DNA of 64,000 bases from positions 56,068,096 through 56,132,095 of the forward strand of contig OY743177.1 of assembly GCA_963555705.1 (NCBI GenBank), given 5' to 3'. The stretch comes from Ligustrum vulgare (taxonomy: Eukaryota; Streptophyta; Magnoliopsida; Lamiales; Oleaceae). Every line of letters starts with the position of its first letter. The first letter of the stretch is position 1. The translations under genes were made by a program, and so were the position numbers. Shown here piece by piece: positions 9,227-21,382 of this stretch. Under the pieces are notes generated by a model. That model did no database searches, was not told the DNA's origin, and worked only from the letters and a program-made list of their open reading frames with translations.

Positions 9227-10003
9227 ATGGCAGCAAATAATAATCAATGGCTCTTTGATCGAACTGCAGTTCAGACGTATCTGATATGTGATTTCTGTTG
9301 GGAAAATCATGTTGTATTCGATTGCCCTATTGCACCCAAGGATGCTATATGGAAGGCTGATTGTTGTGGAAATTATTATATGGTAGAGCAGGAGTGTCCA
9401 CCAATACATGCAGTTCAAGCTGAAACTGAATATTTTGACAATGAAGATTTGATAAATCAAGAATTGCAAAAACAACAAGCTGAAATTAAAAAGTTGATGG
9501 AGCAGTGGACAGTAAACATGACAGAGAGTCAGCCATTGCCATTACCAGAAAGTCAGGTGCAAATATCAGAGGAGCCAGAAAAAATGGTTGAAACAACTGA
9601 AGGAAAAGAGGAAGAACCTAAAAGAGTGGATCAACCAGAAGAAAATAACTGCCATGAAGATATCTTTGTCCAAATGTCAACAACTCAAATTTCGGACATC
9701 AAGCTTAGAGAAACTTCAATAAAAACGGAGGAGTTGATCACAGAAGAGCAAATAAGCAAGGATACACTTAAAACTGCAGACTTTATACTGCAATCCTCTA
9801 ACTTCAATCACTGGGGAAAAATTGATTTAATCATTAGCACTGAAGAGATGATTGAAGTGTTCATATTGAAGTTTGAATTGAGTGGAGATGTCAACATACA
9901 TGACATGGGCAAGGTACAATTTTTGAGCTTAAATGCACTTCGGAACAAATTTGACCTTCACAAACAAAGAAGGTCATCAAAAGCTCTATTTAAAGTTCCT
10001 TGA
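9227..10003 (+). CDS. Small retroelement protein with gag-like zinc knuckle, intact
   Basis: 258-residue open frame in the slot where gag-pol would be. Residues 21-33 form C21-X2-C24-X3-H28-X4-C33, the knuckle spacing of the Athila gag in this window, so a nucleic-acid-binding role is plausible. Residues 60-130 are acidic and Gln/Glu-rich and may form a coiled coil. The C-terminal ~120 residues are conserved in elements 1 and 3, with a core around FILQSSNFNHWGKID and EMIEVFILKFELSGD, and end in a basic tail with HKQRRSSKALFKVP. The start is the ATG at 9227, shared with element 1; a pyrimidine tract ending in AG (9183-9184) lies about 40 bp upstream. No family was recognised. It could be a gag remnant or a captured gene. 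Confidence 0.7.
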   Translation: MAANNNQWLFDRTAVQTYLICDFCWENHVVFDCPIAPKDAIWKADCCGNYYMVEQECPPIHAVQAETEYFDNEDLINQELQKQQAEIKKLMEQWTVNMTESQPLPLPESQVQISEEPEKMVETTEGKEEEPKRVDQPEENNCHEDIFVQMSTTQISDIKLRETSIKTEELITEEQISKDTLKTADFILQSSNFNHWGKIDLIISTEEMIEVFILKFELSGDVNIHDMGKVQFLSLNALRNKFDLHKQRRSSKALFKVP

Positions 10004-10042
10004 ACAATCAGGTAAAAAGTCGGGCTTTAGACTTAAAACGGA

Positions 10043-10066
10043 GCGCTTGTTGGGAGGCAACCCAAC
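10043..10066 (+). other. Conserved post-ORF hairpin (element 2)
   Basis: TTGGGAGGCAACCCAA stem-loop 40 bp after the ORF stop, as in the other three Athila-type elements here. Confidence 0.7.
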
Positions 10067-10401
10067 CTTTCTTCTCTTTTACTTATTACGCTTTTATTAT
10101 TATTTTAGTATTAAAATTTTAGATATATGCATGGTAGGAAATGTGTTTGAGTGTTCTGCATGTTTCATGTTTAGAACACCTGTGCATAATGATCTATTAT
10201 TGCATATTTAGGTATGTTTTTAATTTTTCATGTTTATATTAGGCTAGGTTTTTATCGTCATTCCAAACTCACACACACACTAGTTTGGATCATGAAGTTA
10301 ATGTTTGAAAAATCATTGCATCGATCATGAAGTGATTAGGGGGATAAAAATGATTTTGAATTTCAAAAATAGGAAAAAATTTCATTATTGCTGTGAACTA
10401 C

Positions 10402-10508
10402 GCGATCGCTGGCCTATAGGCTCTAGCGATCGCGACAATGCGTTAAAATATCAACAGATTATTTAACCGTGAACCACGCGATCGCTAGCACTCCAGCCAA
10501 GCGATCGC
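10402..10508. promoter_or_regulatory. Second palindrome quartet, 3' internal region of element 2
   Basis: GCGATCGC at 10402, 10426, 10478 and 10501 (spacings 24, 52, 23). The TATA-like site seen in element 1 is decayed here (TTAGACAC at 10574, again 66 bp downstream). A donor-like AAAGGTATGA is kept (GT at 10695). Confidence 0.45.
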
Positions 10509-12925
10509 GTGGGTACTCTGGGACAATAATCGGCAGTTTTAAGTGTTGGGCTTCATGTTTTCATTTTCAAACATTAGACACTCGTTTTCTCTCCCCTAAT
10601 CACCTCATGTTTGATCTTACATTTTGTGTGCTTGTCATCAACACCTTGTTGCATCATACTTATGGCTTTAATTACCTACAAAACTCAATCAAAGGTATGA
10701 AGTTGTCACTTTCCTTCAAGTTATTCAAAAGAGTGAAATTTTCTTTGAATTCATAAGTGCAAATTTATTGGGGAGTGGAGTAAGGGCTTAAGTTAGTTGT
10801 TGGAGAATGTGATTTGTGCTTTAATAAGTAGAAATTTCTTGGGCAATCCATGTTTCCAAATTGATGCAAGTTCTTTAATTTTTGTAGTGCACATTTAGTG
10901 TTTGATGAAATGCCACAAAGAGATTTTTGTGCTAATTTGAGAAATCCTTCAGAGCATTTATCTTCATGATATGTTTATCATTGATTATGTGTGCTTAGTT
11001 CATGAATTAGTTCACTACATTGCATGAAAATCATGAAAACCAACATGGCATCATGACAGCCCCATTGCAAGGCAATTGCAGGCCATTGCACCCAGAAACT
11101 GTCTCACGTCACCTACTTCTCCACATTGTTGCATGACACTATTGACCTTCAAATGAGCTAAATTTTTAATATATTGTTGATCATGCTGTGAACTTTAAAG
11201 TATCAAAAGATGGCTCGGGAAAATTTATGTTTTTCTAGGCGACGTCAAGGCTTGAATGTGTGTGGTCGACCAATTTTGAAAATTCAAAATTTTGCTTTAA
11301 CTTTAGTTTGGGGGTAAACATCAGGCAAGACACATCCGATCAAGTTGGGCAAGGCAAGAAATAGGGTCAAATTCATCCAACATCATTTCAAATTGAAGCA
11401 TCAAGACTACAATGAGACATCTCCTCTATACTTGGGAAGTTCTCGTTCTCTTTCTTTTGTCAAGTTTTGCATTATTCTTACTTATTTATGTGGCAAAACA
11501 TTGAGGACAATGTTCATTTCTAGTTTGGGGGTGGATCTCATTATTTCCATATTATTACTTTTCATTCTATTTTATTGGGATTAAAAAAAAAAAAATTATT
11601 TGAAAACTTTGTTGACATGTTTATTGCCTAAGATATAGTATGAATCAATTTGTGTTTAAGCTTGAAAATTGGACAACATGAAAGCATGAACTTATTTTTG
11701 AACTAGTTATGTTTTGCTAGATTCATACTTATTGCGCACATAGCCAGTGTTAGGTAATTGCTTATGTGAGGGATTTTGTTTAATACGTGTGGGGCAAATT
11801 TGTGCAATTTGAACTTAGGAATGTCTTAAAAAAAATCCCTGAACTTAGATTGTTAGACATCCCACCCCTAAATTAGAACCAATCATGCTAAAATGCAAGT
11901 TTGGGGGTAAAATGATTGGAATTTGTGTGTATTGACGGATTGGAAGTCTGTGAGTCTTGGTTTTGCACTTTATTCATTACAGTTTGGTCAACGGGTATAA
12001 ACCATTTCCAGCATAAAAACAGAAAAATGCTGAAGGTCTTATTCCGCTCTTCAAATGCCTTTTTGACTCGAGTAAGTAAGTCCGAGGGGTCTTTCAAACC
12101 TGGTGCCCTAAAGCCAACTGGCTTGGGAGTCATCGACCTAAAGCTCGCTACATGGGTCAATTAGAAAGCAAGTACGGAGAGTGGACTTACCCATAAGACA
12201 TTATAACATCTTTAACTTTTCTGTTTAAGCCTTTATGACTCGGGCAAGTACGTCTGAGGGGTTCTCTGAACCTGGTACCCTAAAGCCGTCTGGTTTGGGA
12301 GTTACCGATCTGAAAGCCCGCTACAGGGGTCATATAGAAAGCCCGTATGAAAAGTTCTGCACAAAGATGGTAAAAGACAGGGACAATTAAAAGAAAAAGT
12401 CGTCCATAAAAAAATAAAAAAAAAATTTGCATGGTATAAGCTTTGTTGACTAAACTGTGGTGGTTGAGGTTGTAGAATTGGGGACTGCTTTCTTTTGATT
12501 AGTTGTGCATGCATATTTCTGATTTTGATTGCTTTGTGTGGAAAAAGCTAAGAATATTTTTAGAACTCACATAGATAAAAACCTGGGATGCGAGAGAAAA
12601 AGCAGAAAGTGGTGATCATCCATGAGCGTTGAAAGGAAATTTATTAGAAATCATAGATTGACCACATGGGATTCGGGCTGGATTATGCATAATGAGCCAC
12701 ACAGTGTTGAGTATATCTTTTGCATAAGTATGCCTTTGACATTGGCTATTCACACACACACACTTGAAACCCTGGCAGGATATAACTAGAAAATATTTTG
12801 CATTGTTGTTCATGACGCTTGCTAAAGCTTAAATTGGTTTGGACTTTGGAGGCATATGGTAAACATGTTGACACAACAAAAATATTTGTTCTCTTATTTC
12901 TTTGATTTTTGTAGTTTAGTTTACA
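10509..12925 (+). other. Non-coding 3' internal region of element 2
   Basis: Colinear with 3472-5952 of element 1, including the GAGGACAATG/TTTGGGGGTG landmark (about 11503-11530) and the duplicated CTCGAGTAAG/CTCGGGCAAG units (about 12066-12330). No reading frame is conserved between the two copies. Confidence 0.6.
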
Positions 12926-12964
12926 TTGTTCGAGGACGAACAATAATTCTAGTTTCGGGGTATT
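12926..12964 (+). other. Hairpin plus polypurine tract of element 2
   Basis: TTGTTCGAGGACGAACAA (12926-12943), then a tract ending TTTCGGGGTATT before LTR D. Same arrangement as 5953-5991. Confidence 0.7.
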
Positions 12965-14462
12965 TGATAAGTGTATTTTATACACTTATTTGTATGTCTA
13001 AATTAGGATTAAGTATTGTCGTTTGGGAATATTTTCTATTTAATTTATGTTTATTTGTTTACTTTTCAGAAAATGTCCCAATTGAAGAAGAATGAAGCAA
13101 TTAATGGAAAAATGACACGATTGGATGGTAATTGGAGCTAAATTGGACAAGTGAGGAGTTTGTGACAACAACCGGGAAACATGCTTGGTGCCAAAGTGAT
13201 TAAATCAGAGGTTGGAGGACCTAATTGAATGAATTAAGAGTTTAAATGAGCAAATCGAGAAGAAGATAAAGTTTGGGGACTAAATTGCAACAATCGAAAG
13301 TTGAGGACTGAAGGTGCAATTAAAAGTCAAGGACCAACTTACACAGCCGGAAGAAAGATGAAGTCGCGATCGCTGGATGTGTACCAAGCGATCGCGAGAT
13401 GCTGCAAAATCTTAACCCGAGAGTTTTAGGGTTAAGCACGCGATCGCTAGGGTGTAAGCCACGCGATCGCGTGGCTTTCCGGCTGGGCCGACTGTGGGCT
13501 TTTTCTCGCGATTTTTATCAGACTTTTCTTGTTTTGACCTAGGTTTTCTCCAAAACCTATATATACAACATAAGAGGCACGAAAACCAGACCTTTGCCTC
13601 TCCGAAGAATGAGCCACAATCGAGAAATCAACATCAAATTCTTGGGGAATTAAGCATCGCAAAGGGGCGTGAATTGAAGATAATTGAAGAATTGAGACTT
13701 GGTGCATGCTTTCCTTTCTTCTTATTGTTTTAAATGAACGTTTTACTTTATTGTTTATGCTTTTTAATCAAGATGTGTAACTAAATATAACGTTGGGATG
13801 AACGATGTAGCCTAGTTAATTATTTTAATTCCAAATTCCTTTATTTTAGTAATTCGTTGCATGTATTGATTTATTATTGTTCTTAATGCTTGAATTGCTT
13901 GATCACCAATTCATGATTTATTGAGTTATTTCCATAATCCGAGAGGTGAGTTAATAATTTAGAACGTGGTAATAAATTCAGTAATTGAACAAGAGATAGA
14001 GATATACTCGTGTTATTATTGCGGTCGTGTGTGAATTTTTGCGTGTTATGCATCTAGATAAGGAATATTCGGACCCTCTGTAGAGATACATTGTTGACTT
14101 ATTTAGGTAGAATTGATTTAAACTCGAGAGAGGAATTTCAATATACATTAGTGAATTCGACCGAATGCATATTTAGGAAATAAAATCTGGAATTGGAATT
14201 GATTTAATTGGCTAGGTGAAATCGTGAATCCCAACCACTTTACAATCATACTTGAAAACAAAACAATTTCACAATTCTTTTTTAATTCATCTTCTTAGTT
14301 TTAATTTAAAACATAAAATTCATTTGTCTGTTCAAATAAAGTTTAGAACTAAAATATTTCGGTAATTAATAGCAGTCCTCGTGGGAGCGATAATCCGGAC
14401 TCTAAAGTCCACTTTATTACTTGATTGCGATATCGTACACTTGCGATCTCAAATGCACAACA
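12965..14462 (+). repeat. LTR D (3' LTR of element 2)
   Basis: 1498 bp. TATA box 13558-13565. GCGATCGC quartet at 13366, 13388, 13440 and 13463 (22, 52, 23), ending 88 bp before the TATA box. It ends CACAACA, after which AGCATTGGGG begins the antisense gag. Confidence 0.92.
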
Positions 14463-14847
14463 AGCATTGGGGTCCTCGTGTGCCTTTCCAAAAAAATTGG
14501 AGATTATTACTGAAAAGATTTATTAAATCTGCTTTTAATTGAAAGTCATTCCTTCCAAAAGGCGGATATAATATACTAGAACGGTTTGCAGTGGCAACAG
14601 GAATCAAGAATTGACCCATAGGAAGGTCTCCTACATTGTCATCTTGTACATTTTGTTGGTTGTTTTGTAGTACTGCATTCGGAGCAAGAGCTCTTGTAGC
14701 GGCATTTAGCTCAAGTTCATAGTTTTCGTTTGGATTAATAGGATTAGCCATTTGGTTCAAATTTTGTTGTTCCCTACGTCGTTCTCTAAAATTTTTTTCA
14801 ATTTCAGGTTCGAATGGTAGAAGATTTCCTTTCTGAGAACGGAGCAT
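14463..14847 (-). pseudogene. gag: Athila-type gag, N-terminal part (antisense)
   Basis: The minus-strand frame starts at 14847 with MLRSQKGNLLPFEPEIEK and ends at the junction with LTR D. The start matches the gag start at 37698 of the TR-GAG element, and the last codons before the break match CACACGAGGACCCCAATGC there. The coding sequence resumes at 653, so elements 1 and 2 lie inside one gag gene. The ATG lies about 140 bp from the PBS. Confidence 0.85.
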
Positions 14848-14989
14848 AAAAGAAAAAGAATAGATTTTTAAAAGATTTTTATTTTATTTTATTTTTATTA
14901 AATATGAATCAAAATGCTAAAAACTAAAGGTAAATAAATGTAAAAGTTAATAATAAAAATTAAAATAAATAAATAACAAATTAAAATAG

Positions 14990-15007
14990 TCCCCAGCAAC
15001 GGCGCCA
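14990..15007 (-). other. Primer binding site, tRNA-Asp (antisense Athila)
   Basis: The reverse complement reads TGGCGCCGTTGCTGGGGA, one mismatch to the tRNA-Asp 3' end, six bases from the LTR end at 15014. Confidence 0.9.
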
Positions 15008-17122
15008 AAAACTTGTTGGTGTGAAAATCGCAAGTGTACGATATCGCTAACAAGTAGTAAAAGTGGACTTTTGAGTCCGGATTGTCGATCCCTCGAGGAC
15101 TATTTATTTGTTATCGATTTACTTTGATTCGATAGAATTCCTAAACTAAAACAAAAACTAACTAAGAAATTAAAATACCAAACAATCCAAAAACGACAAT
15201 AAAATTGAGAATAAATGAAATAAACAATGCAATTAAAATGAAAATAGAAAATTAAACTAAAAGCAATTAATAAAAGTAAGAAACAAAGTGGTCGGATTTC
15301 TAGCAATTGAATGAATATCGGGACTAACGATTTCGAAATAATGTTCTAACTTAATTTTGCATCTCAAGTTGTTTTCTACAATTGTATTTGGTCGAATTCA
15401 AGCATATATCTAATTTACCTCTCTCGAGTTCAAATTAGGCCTATTTAACTAAGTCAACCACGTATCTCTACAGCGGGTCGGAGTTCTTCTTAGCTAAATG
15501 CATTAAATTTCCTAAGAATTCATAATTGACCACAGGAAACCACAAATTCATATCTCTATCTTTTTGTTGAAATTACCGAATTTTATTACGTGATCTAATT
15601 GTTAACTCACCTCTCAGATTATGAAAACAACCATTAAATCATGAATTGGTGATCAAGTAACTCAAGCATTAAACGCAATAACAAAATCAATACATGAAAA
15701 TAAAGCACCAACTTGAGAATTAAAATCAAACTAGAAACATTAAATATATATCGTTAATCCCGATTATAAAATTTAGCTACTCATATTTGTGGAATCAAAA
15801 GTAATAAATAATAAAAATAAAACTTGGAGTTTGAATAATTGAAGAATTAACATCACCACCAAAATTTGCACAAAATCTGCTGTGTATGTCTGTAGCGATC
15901 GAGAAATTTTCGTGATTTTATTCAAATAAATATTCTTAAAAGCGTGTCGCTTCGACTTTGCCTATCATTTAGTTATTTATTTTTAAACGCGTGCTCGTCT
16001 AACCAGTTAAGTGAAAAATTTAATTTATTCAAAATCTTCGTCAAATTTCAATCTTTATCAAAAATATTTCAATATCACAGTTTATTTTTAAAAGTCCAAG
16101 TATTAATTATATTAAGTCTCAATTTTAAATATTTTAATCCAATCCAACTTATCAAGCCCAAATATTTTTACCAATCATTCAAGTCCTTTTAACAACCCAA
16201 TCAATAAATTCTTGGCCCAACTAAATCAACAACTTATTTTCCAAGTATTTCCTTACACAACCATATTCACTTCCAAAATTCTCACAATTTTCCATAAATC
16301 AAGATTTTAATCTAAGTTACTATGTTTAATACCTAAATCAACTATTAATTGGATCCCTATCCCTTGCATTCACGACACCCAGACCTCTAGCAGGTATAAT
16401 TTTCTCTCAATTTTCTACCATAGCCAAAGCTTGGTATCTGCATCCATCACCAGTGCCAACCACTAGCCTGAAAACCACCAATTCAACACCCCGAGCAGAA
16501 CACAATTTCACAACCACCTTCAACCTTGAGACCAACCTCCACTGCCGACTGGGTATCTCCACAACACCACCAAACCAGCCGCTACCTACTGCCATTCGTT
16601 CCCAAGAACAACCAAACCACTGCCATTTTTATAATATGAACCTTCATCTGACCATCATCACCAACGGAACCACCACAATAGACTCCAACCACCGTCTGCA
16701 CCAACCAAGAAAAACACCACCCAACCACCTATATCATCATCACCATCACCGACCGCCACCTCCACCTCCACCTCCATCGCCTAAAACCAAGAACCACCAC
16801 CAGCCAACACACGAAATCACCCCCTGCCCAACTCTAAATCCCCATCAATCATCCAAAATCAAATCCAAAACCAAGAACAAAGATTACCCAAGATACTTAG
16901 CTCAACCCTCGACCCATTCCAACCGGATTTTTCGCCGGAGAAACATCCAAAATTCGAACTCTTCAGCCCCGATTTTTCTTTCGGTTCTTCGCACCCGCAC
17001 CCACACGCATCCCAATCCTATTGCACTCTTACACCGGCACCACCGTCACGTGGTGGCGCTATCGCCGGCTGCCAGGCGCTGGCGATTTGGGATCGATTGG
17101 GGCGAAGCCCCATGGTCCGTTG

Positions 17123-17123
<1 letters not shown>

Positions 17124-17206
<83 letters not shown>
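17124..17206. repeat. (CT)n microsatellite
   Basis: About 83 bp of uninterrupted CT inside the solo LTR. It explains the poly-Ser-Leu frames predicted across it. Confidence 0.97.
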
Positions 17207-17210
<4 letters not shown>

Positions 17211-17929
17211 AATCTGAGAAGGAGAGAGAGAAATTTGTTATTTTAAAATGTTTTGACTTGGTTTTATTAAAATTTCGTTTCAGTCCCCAGCCTTTATAAA
17301 GCCTTTTAATTCAGTCCTTATAATGTTTAAAATGTCTTGTTTCAGCCCCTATTCTTAAATTAAGCTATTTAGTTTTAAAATATTTATATTTAATCCCAAA
17401 TTTTCAATTGAGTCTATTTTTACCCAAAGTTTATGCTGAAATCTAATTTGGTCATAAACTTTTTGAGTTGGTCAATTCAGCTCCTAATTTCAATTAATTT
17501 CACAAATTAGTCCCCAAATATTCATTTGAGTATAATATGACCCTGAGTTTTGACTAAAATATAATTTGGCCAGGAAATTTTCGGGTTTATCAATTTAGTC
17601 CCTAATTTCAATTATTTGCACAAAGCCCCAAATCTTTACACTTTATCATTTTAGTCCGAGCTTTACACTTTTAAATTCTTTCAATTCAACCCTCAAGTTT
17701 ACTTTCATTTACAAAACTTTAATTTAAAGTTTCTAATAAAAAAATTATTTATTTTAGGGTTAGACGAGGCGCGGGATTTTCAAGAAAGCTAGAATCATTT
17801 TTTAAGCAAGCTCAGGAATATCTTAAGGTAGGTTCATTACTTCAAAAACCTTTTATCTTATATGCGCAATATTAAGTAAACCCGTATTGTAAATATATGC
17901 ATGTGATTACGTAATTTATGAGAATTAAT

Positions 17930-18055
17930 TGCCTTCGGGCCAGATCCACATGTCTTCGGGCATGGACCAATTGCCTTCGGACCTAGATCCACATGTCTCC
18001 GGGCATGGACCAGTCCTTCAGGCCCAGATCCACATGTCTTCGGGCATGAAAATTT
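17930..18055. repeat. 42 bp tandem repeat, three units
   Basis: Three imperfect units built on GATCCACATGTCTTCGGGCA, within the solo LTR. Such CTTCGGGC repeats are common in Del/Tekay LTRs. Confidence 0.8.
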
Positions 18056-19132
18056 ATGATGTATGAGATCCACTTGCTTATTGCATGAGAATGAGAATTT
18101 ATGAATTAAGTTGCATGATTATATGTGTTATTTACTGTACAGTTTATTTAATTTGCGCTGAACCTACTGAGTATTTCTATGAAATGCTCACCCCTATTTT
18201 TAAACTTACAAATTGCAGATTTCGGAGATGGTGGCGAATGAAATGGCAGTGGTGACAAATAATAATGAAGCTATATTTTTTTAAAAGTCACGATTCATGA
18301 ATAGTGTCAATTTATTTATATGTCGTTATTTTAAATATGATATTTAAAGTCAACAACATCGTCAATTTAATTATTTGTCGTTACTTTCTTTGAAAGTTAA
18401 GATTTAAACGTTTTTATGCATTTATCAAATTTAATTTATTTACTGTTGAAATTTTTCACATAAATATGATGTTTCGAATTCAATTATTTTCCGCAATAAA
18501 ATTAGATTTAAAGGAAAAGTGACGTCCCGACCAGCTGTGTGTGTATATCTTTGTATCTCCAATTTCTCCAATGTATTCTCTACCAGCAACTTCTTGTTTC
18601 AATCCCAGCCGACCAACCACAATGTAATCCCAATTCTTGTCTCTTTTTTGCTCTTTCCAATGCTGCTTCCTGCCAATTAATTCTTCCACCAGCAGCTTAT
18701 ATATGTGTATATATTATCCCCCAAAGCTGCGCTCTCTGCCCCCTCTCATGGCTCTGCTTCTTTATTTTTCTCTCACGACTACCTCCCCTCTATCGCAATG
18801 TGCATGTTTGTTTATATATATATATAAACAATTTAACCCTAAGCCCAAATCAAATAAATTATCATTTAAACCTCTCAATTCTTTCAAATAAAATAAGTTG
18901 GTCCTTGTGTCTTCAATTGTTCAATTAAGTCCTTGAGTTTCAAAACTTCTTCAATTAACTCCACTTTTCATCTAATTATTATATATTTGCTTCAACTTCT
19001 CATTTTTCTTGATTTTGAGATAAAAATCTGAAATAATGAGAAATAATAACAATTAAGTAGAATTTATTCAAAAAAAATATTATAATATACTAATTTCGAC
19101 AGATAAATAAGTTTATAAAATACACTTATCCA

Positions 19133-20705
19133 TGAGTGACATTTTAACGTCTAAATGGTAAAGATATTGCAGACGGAATAAATCTGTATAAATAGACTGT
19201 TAAAGATGTACTATATTTCACTTTTCCGTGATAGAAAAATGTATCTGTATGGAACACAAATAGCCAATACAGATGACAATGCAAAATAATTACCATTTTA
19301 ACTTAACAGACGGTGGGGCACGAGATGCGAAGAGACATTGCTTAATCAAGGTATGTTTAGTGGAAACTGGAAAGTAGGAAAATAAAAAATAAAACCATTC
19401 AAACTTCACAGACGTTGAATTCCACTGTTTTCTGAATCTGGGTCCGATAATTTAATATTTAATATATAAAAAATAAAAATAAAACACTCACTTTGGGTTG
19501 GAATATAGATTATAAAATATATTTGGTTGTCGTGAATTGTATTTCTTGGCAGTTTCAAAAAGTGACCGTTTTTGTCACAAAAAAGAGGCGAGCTCTAACG
19601 AGTTCGAGTAGCTTATGGGTCCAGTCGAGACAAATTGAAGTCAACAAGTCGTTAAGATCCAATTACCGTCCCTATCTATATTGCTCGAGAAGAAAGATAA
19701 TTTTATTAACTAACATAAAAAAATAAAAAAAGTTTGTCTTTTGTACTGTCATGTTCCAAAGAATACTTCTTAATGACAATGCACTTAAAAAGTTGTATTT
19801 CTAGTGTTGTCTGTGTCAATTTACTTTATTCACTTCGCCCAATTGGTCTATCCATGCCGATTCAAAAGAAGTCCTCAAACCGTATTTGTGAAGCTTTTGG
19901 CTTTTGCTGCGACAGTTCAACTAGAGGTGGATTCAAGAGATGGCAGTTGATGTGATCCAGAATTCAAACACGAGCCCGTGTAAGGGCCCGTTGATTGTGG
20001 AAGAAGGACCGATAAAGCAATGGACAAGGTTGTGCAAACAACTACGGACAAAACGTGTTCTTGACAAGCAAAGAAGCAAGTTTCATGTTAAGTCCGAGTT
20101 CGGAAGTCAAGTGGATCAACATGATTCAAGTAGAAAAATTTTGGTACCAACCGTAAACACCGCGCGATAATGCGGTAGAAACAGTTGGCACATGCCAACA
20201 TTATTGATATTGTATCTCAAGATTATGATTTGTTATTTGAATTTTGGATAATATTCAATTACTTTGGAAGTTTGGACTAATCATACATTTTTTTTTGAAA
20301 AAATGTAACTAATATTTTGTTATGATGTTTAATGTTTTTTTCCTAAAATATCTCCTTTAATATTGGATATCAATTTCACATTTTTTTTTTTTATTTCAAC
20401 ATGATATTTTTAAGATTTAAGAATTGTGCATGGCATTTTACCAAATAAAGATTTTAAGGGTGGGTATCAATCAAAAAAGAGGAAATTACATACAAAGAGG
20501 TTTTCAAGTTTTGAATTTCAAAAAACAGGTGAAAATTCATCTCTCATCCAACCATTTCTTTCTCACTAACATATTGTATATCTCTCTCCCCTACACAACC
20601 CACTCATCAAACTTACCTAACCCAGATTGGTATTAAATTAATTTCAATAAACCATTAACCTCCAACCCCACCCAATTGAATCAGTTGATTTAATAGATTG
20701 CAAAT
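19133..20705. other. Flanking sequence with no recognised gene
   Basis: AT-rich sequence between the antisense Athila LTR and the copia region. Two adjoining short plus-strand frames (19734-19955 and 19940-20170) overlap and could be a decayed retroelement frame: GPIKQWTRLCKQLRTKRV loosely recalls linker sequences of gypsy polyproteins. I cannot assign them. Confidence 0.3.
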
Positions 20706-21382
20706 GAAACCCATTACTTGTTAGATATATATTATATATATTAATTGAAAGAAATAAATAAATTACGTAAAGTGTTCAAGTGGTGGAAAATGTGGAATTT
20801 ACATGGAAGGTCGGTGATTTGATTCACATTCTACGCGCATATTTAAATAGTCTTTGATAGGGCGGGCATTGGGCTTCTTTGATTAAAATAAATATTTTTA
20901 TTATTTAATTTTTAATCATTTCTGGATTAATTTTATTTCTGACTGTTGAGGCAGTTTTATATGAAATTATGTAATTCATAAAGTTTCAGTTTTTCCTTCA
21001 TTAATCCCTGTGGAGGTTATGCATATTTTGTCCCTATAAATTCAAGTTATATTCTCAGAATAAAATACAGAAACATATTCAAGTTATTTCTTTCTTTTCT
21101 TGTTCATCTATTATTTCTATAAGCTATTCTGGAGTAACCTTGAGAGTTCCGAAATCATTTGTGATTGCTGCACATAGTGATTTGATCGTTGTATCCTGGG
21201 AGTGATTGTCCAAATAGGTCGCAGCAAATTACGGCGGGCAATTTCACTTTAGGACATCCTGCTGTCACGAGTCTCGATCGATAAGTTTTCTTTTCTGAAA
21301 TTTTATTGTTCTAAATAACAGTGCCTACAACTAGTTTTGAATAACAATCTAAAGTGAAATTCCTTGCTATAATTAAGTTGCA
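20706..21382 (+). other. Probable 5' LTR and leader of the copia element
   Basis: Leads directly into the polyprotein ATG at 21383. It holds a TATA-like CCCTATAAATTC at about 21033, followed by a pyrimidine-rich stretch, as in copia LTRs. I found no tRNA-iMet PBS and no matching copy downstream of the polyprotein, so LTR borders are not defined. Confidence 0.35.

Larger units (their letters stand above)
7512..14462 (+). mobile_element. Element 2: gag-less Athila-type LTR retrotransposon
   Basis: Structure: LTR C (7512-9008), perfect tRNA-Asp PBS (9015), intact small ORF (9227-10003), hairpin (10043), non-coding region with a second palindrome quartet (10402), hairpin plus PPT (12926-12964), LTR D (12965-14462). 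By eye the LTRs differ at about six positions, so it is very young. No gag-pol, so non-autonomous. On the right it joins the antisense gag at GCATTGGGG. No clean 5 bp duplication is visible: the left flank is ACATT (7507-7511, partly LTR B) and the right flank is AGCATT. Confidence 0.87.
15891..18533 (+). mobile_element. Solo LTR, Tekay/Del-like Ty3/gypsy
   Basis: Starts TGTAGCGATCGAGAAATTTT, with GCGTGTCGCTTCGACTTTG shortly after, as is usual in Tekay/Del (chromovirus) LTRs, and ends near GTGACGTCCCGACCA. The shared heptamer GCTGTGT at 15879-15885 and 18534-18540 flanks it, but five bases (ATGTC) separate the left copy from the TG, so I cannot fix an exact duplication. It has the long low-complexity U3, a CT microsatellite and CTTCGGGC repeats. 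No PBS, coding sequence or second LTR adjoins it. Orientation was assigned from the TGTAGCG start. An ORF at 16453-17217 is composition-driven and not called. Confidence 0.65.
1..19132 (-). mobile_element. Athila-type Ty3/gypsy element, antisense, truncated by window edge
   Basis: Read on the minus strand: a 5' LTR starting TGGATAAG (19132 down to 15014), a tRNA-Asp PBS (15007-14990), then gag (14847-14463 and 653-1), running off the left edge. The element is split twice: elements 1 and 2 (654-14462) sit in gag, and a Tekay/Del-like solo LTR (15891-18533) sits in its LTR. It is closely related to the sense element at 35823-42105, which has the same gag and LTR and serves as the unbroken reference. 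Its own target duplication cannot be tested because the other end is outside the window. Confidence 0.85.
15014..19132 (-). repeat. 5' LTR of the antisense Athila element, split by a solo LTR
   Basis: 15014-15890 and 18534-19132 together form one LTR homologous to 35823-37545. The 3' end is CACCAACA (reverse of 15014) and the 5' end TGGATAAGTG (reverse of 19132). The right-hand part retains the U3 start including the ATCTGTCG stretch shared with 35855. Without the insert it is about 1.48 kb. Confidence 0.8.

Noticed and set aside
16453..17217. 254-residue ORF with His/Pro runs and poly-Ser-Leu
   Set aside because: Driven by low-complexity sequence and the CT microsatellite inside a solo LTR; no domain.
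15891..18533. Part of the host intergenic region or an LTR with its own element
   Set aside because: The flanking LTR halves of the antisense Athila element rejoin across it and no PBS or coding sequence adjoins, so a solo LTR fits best.
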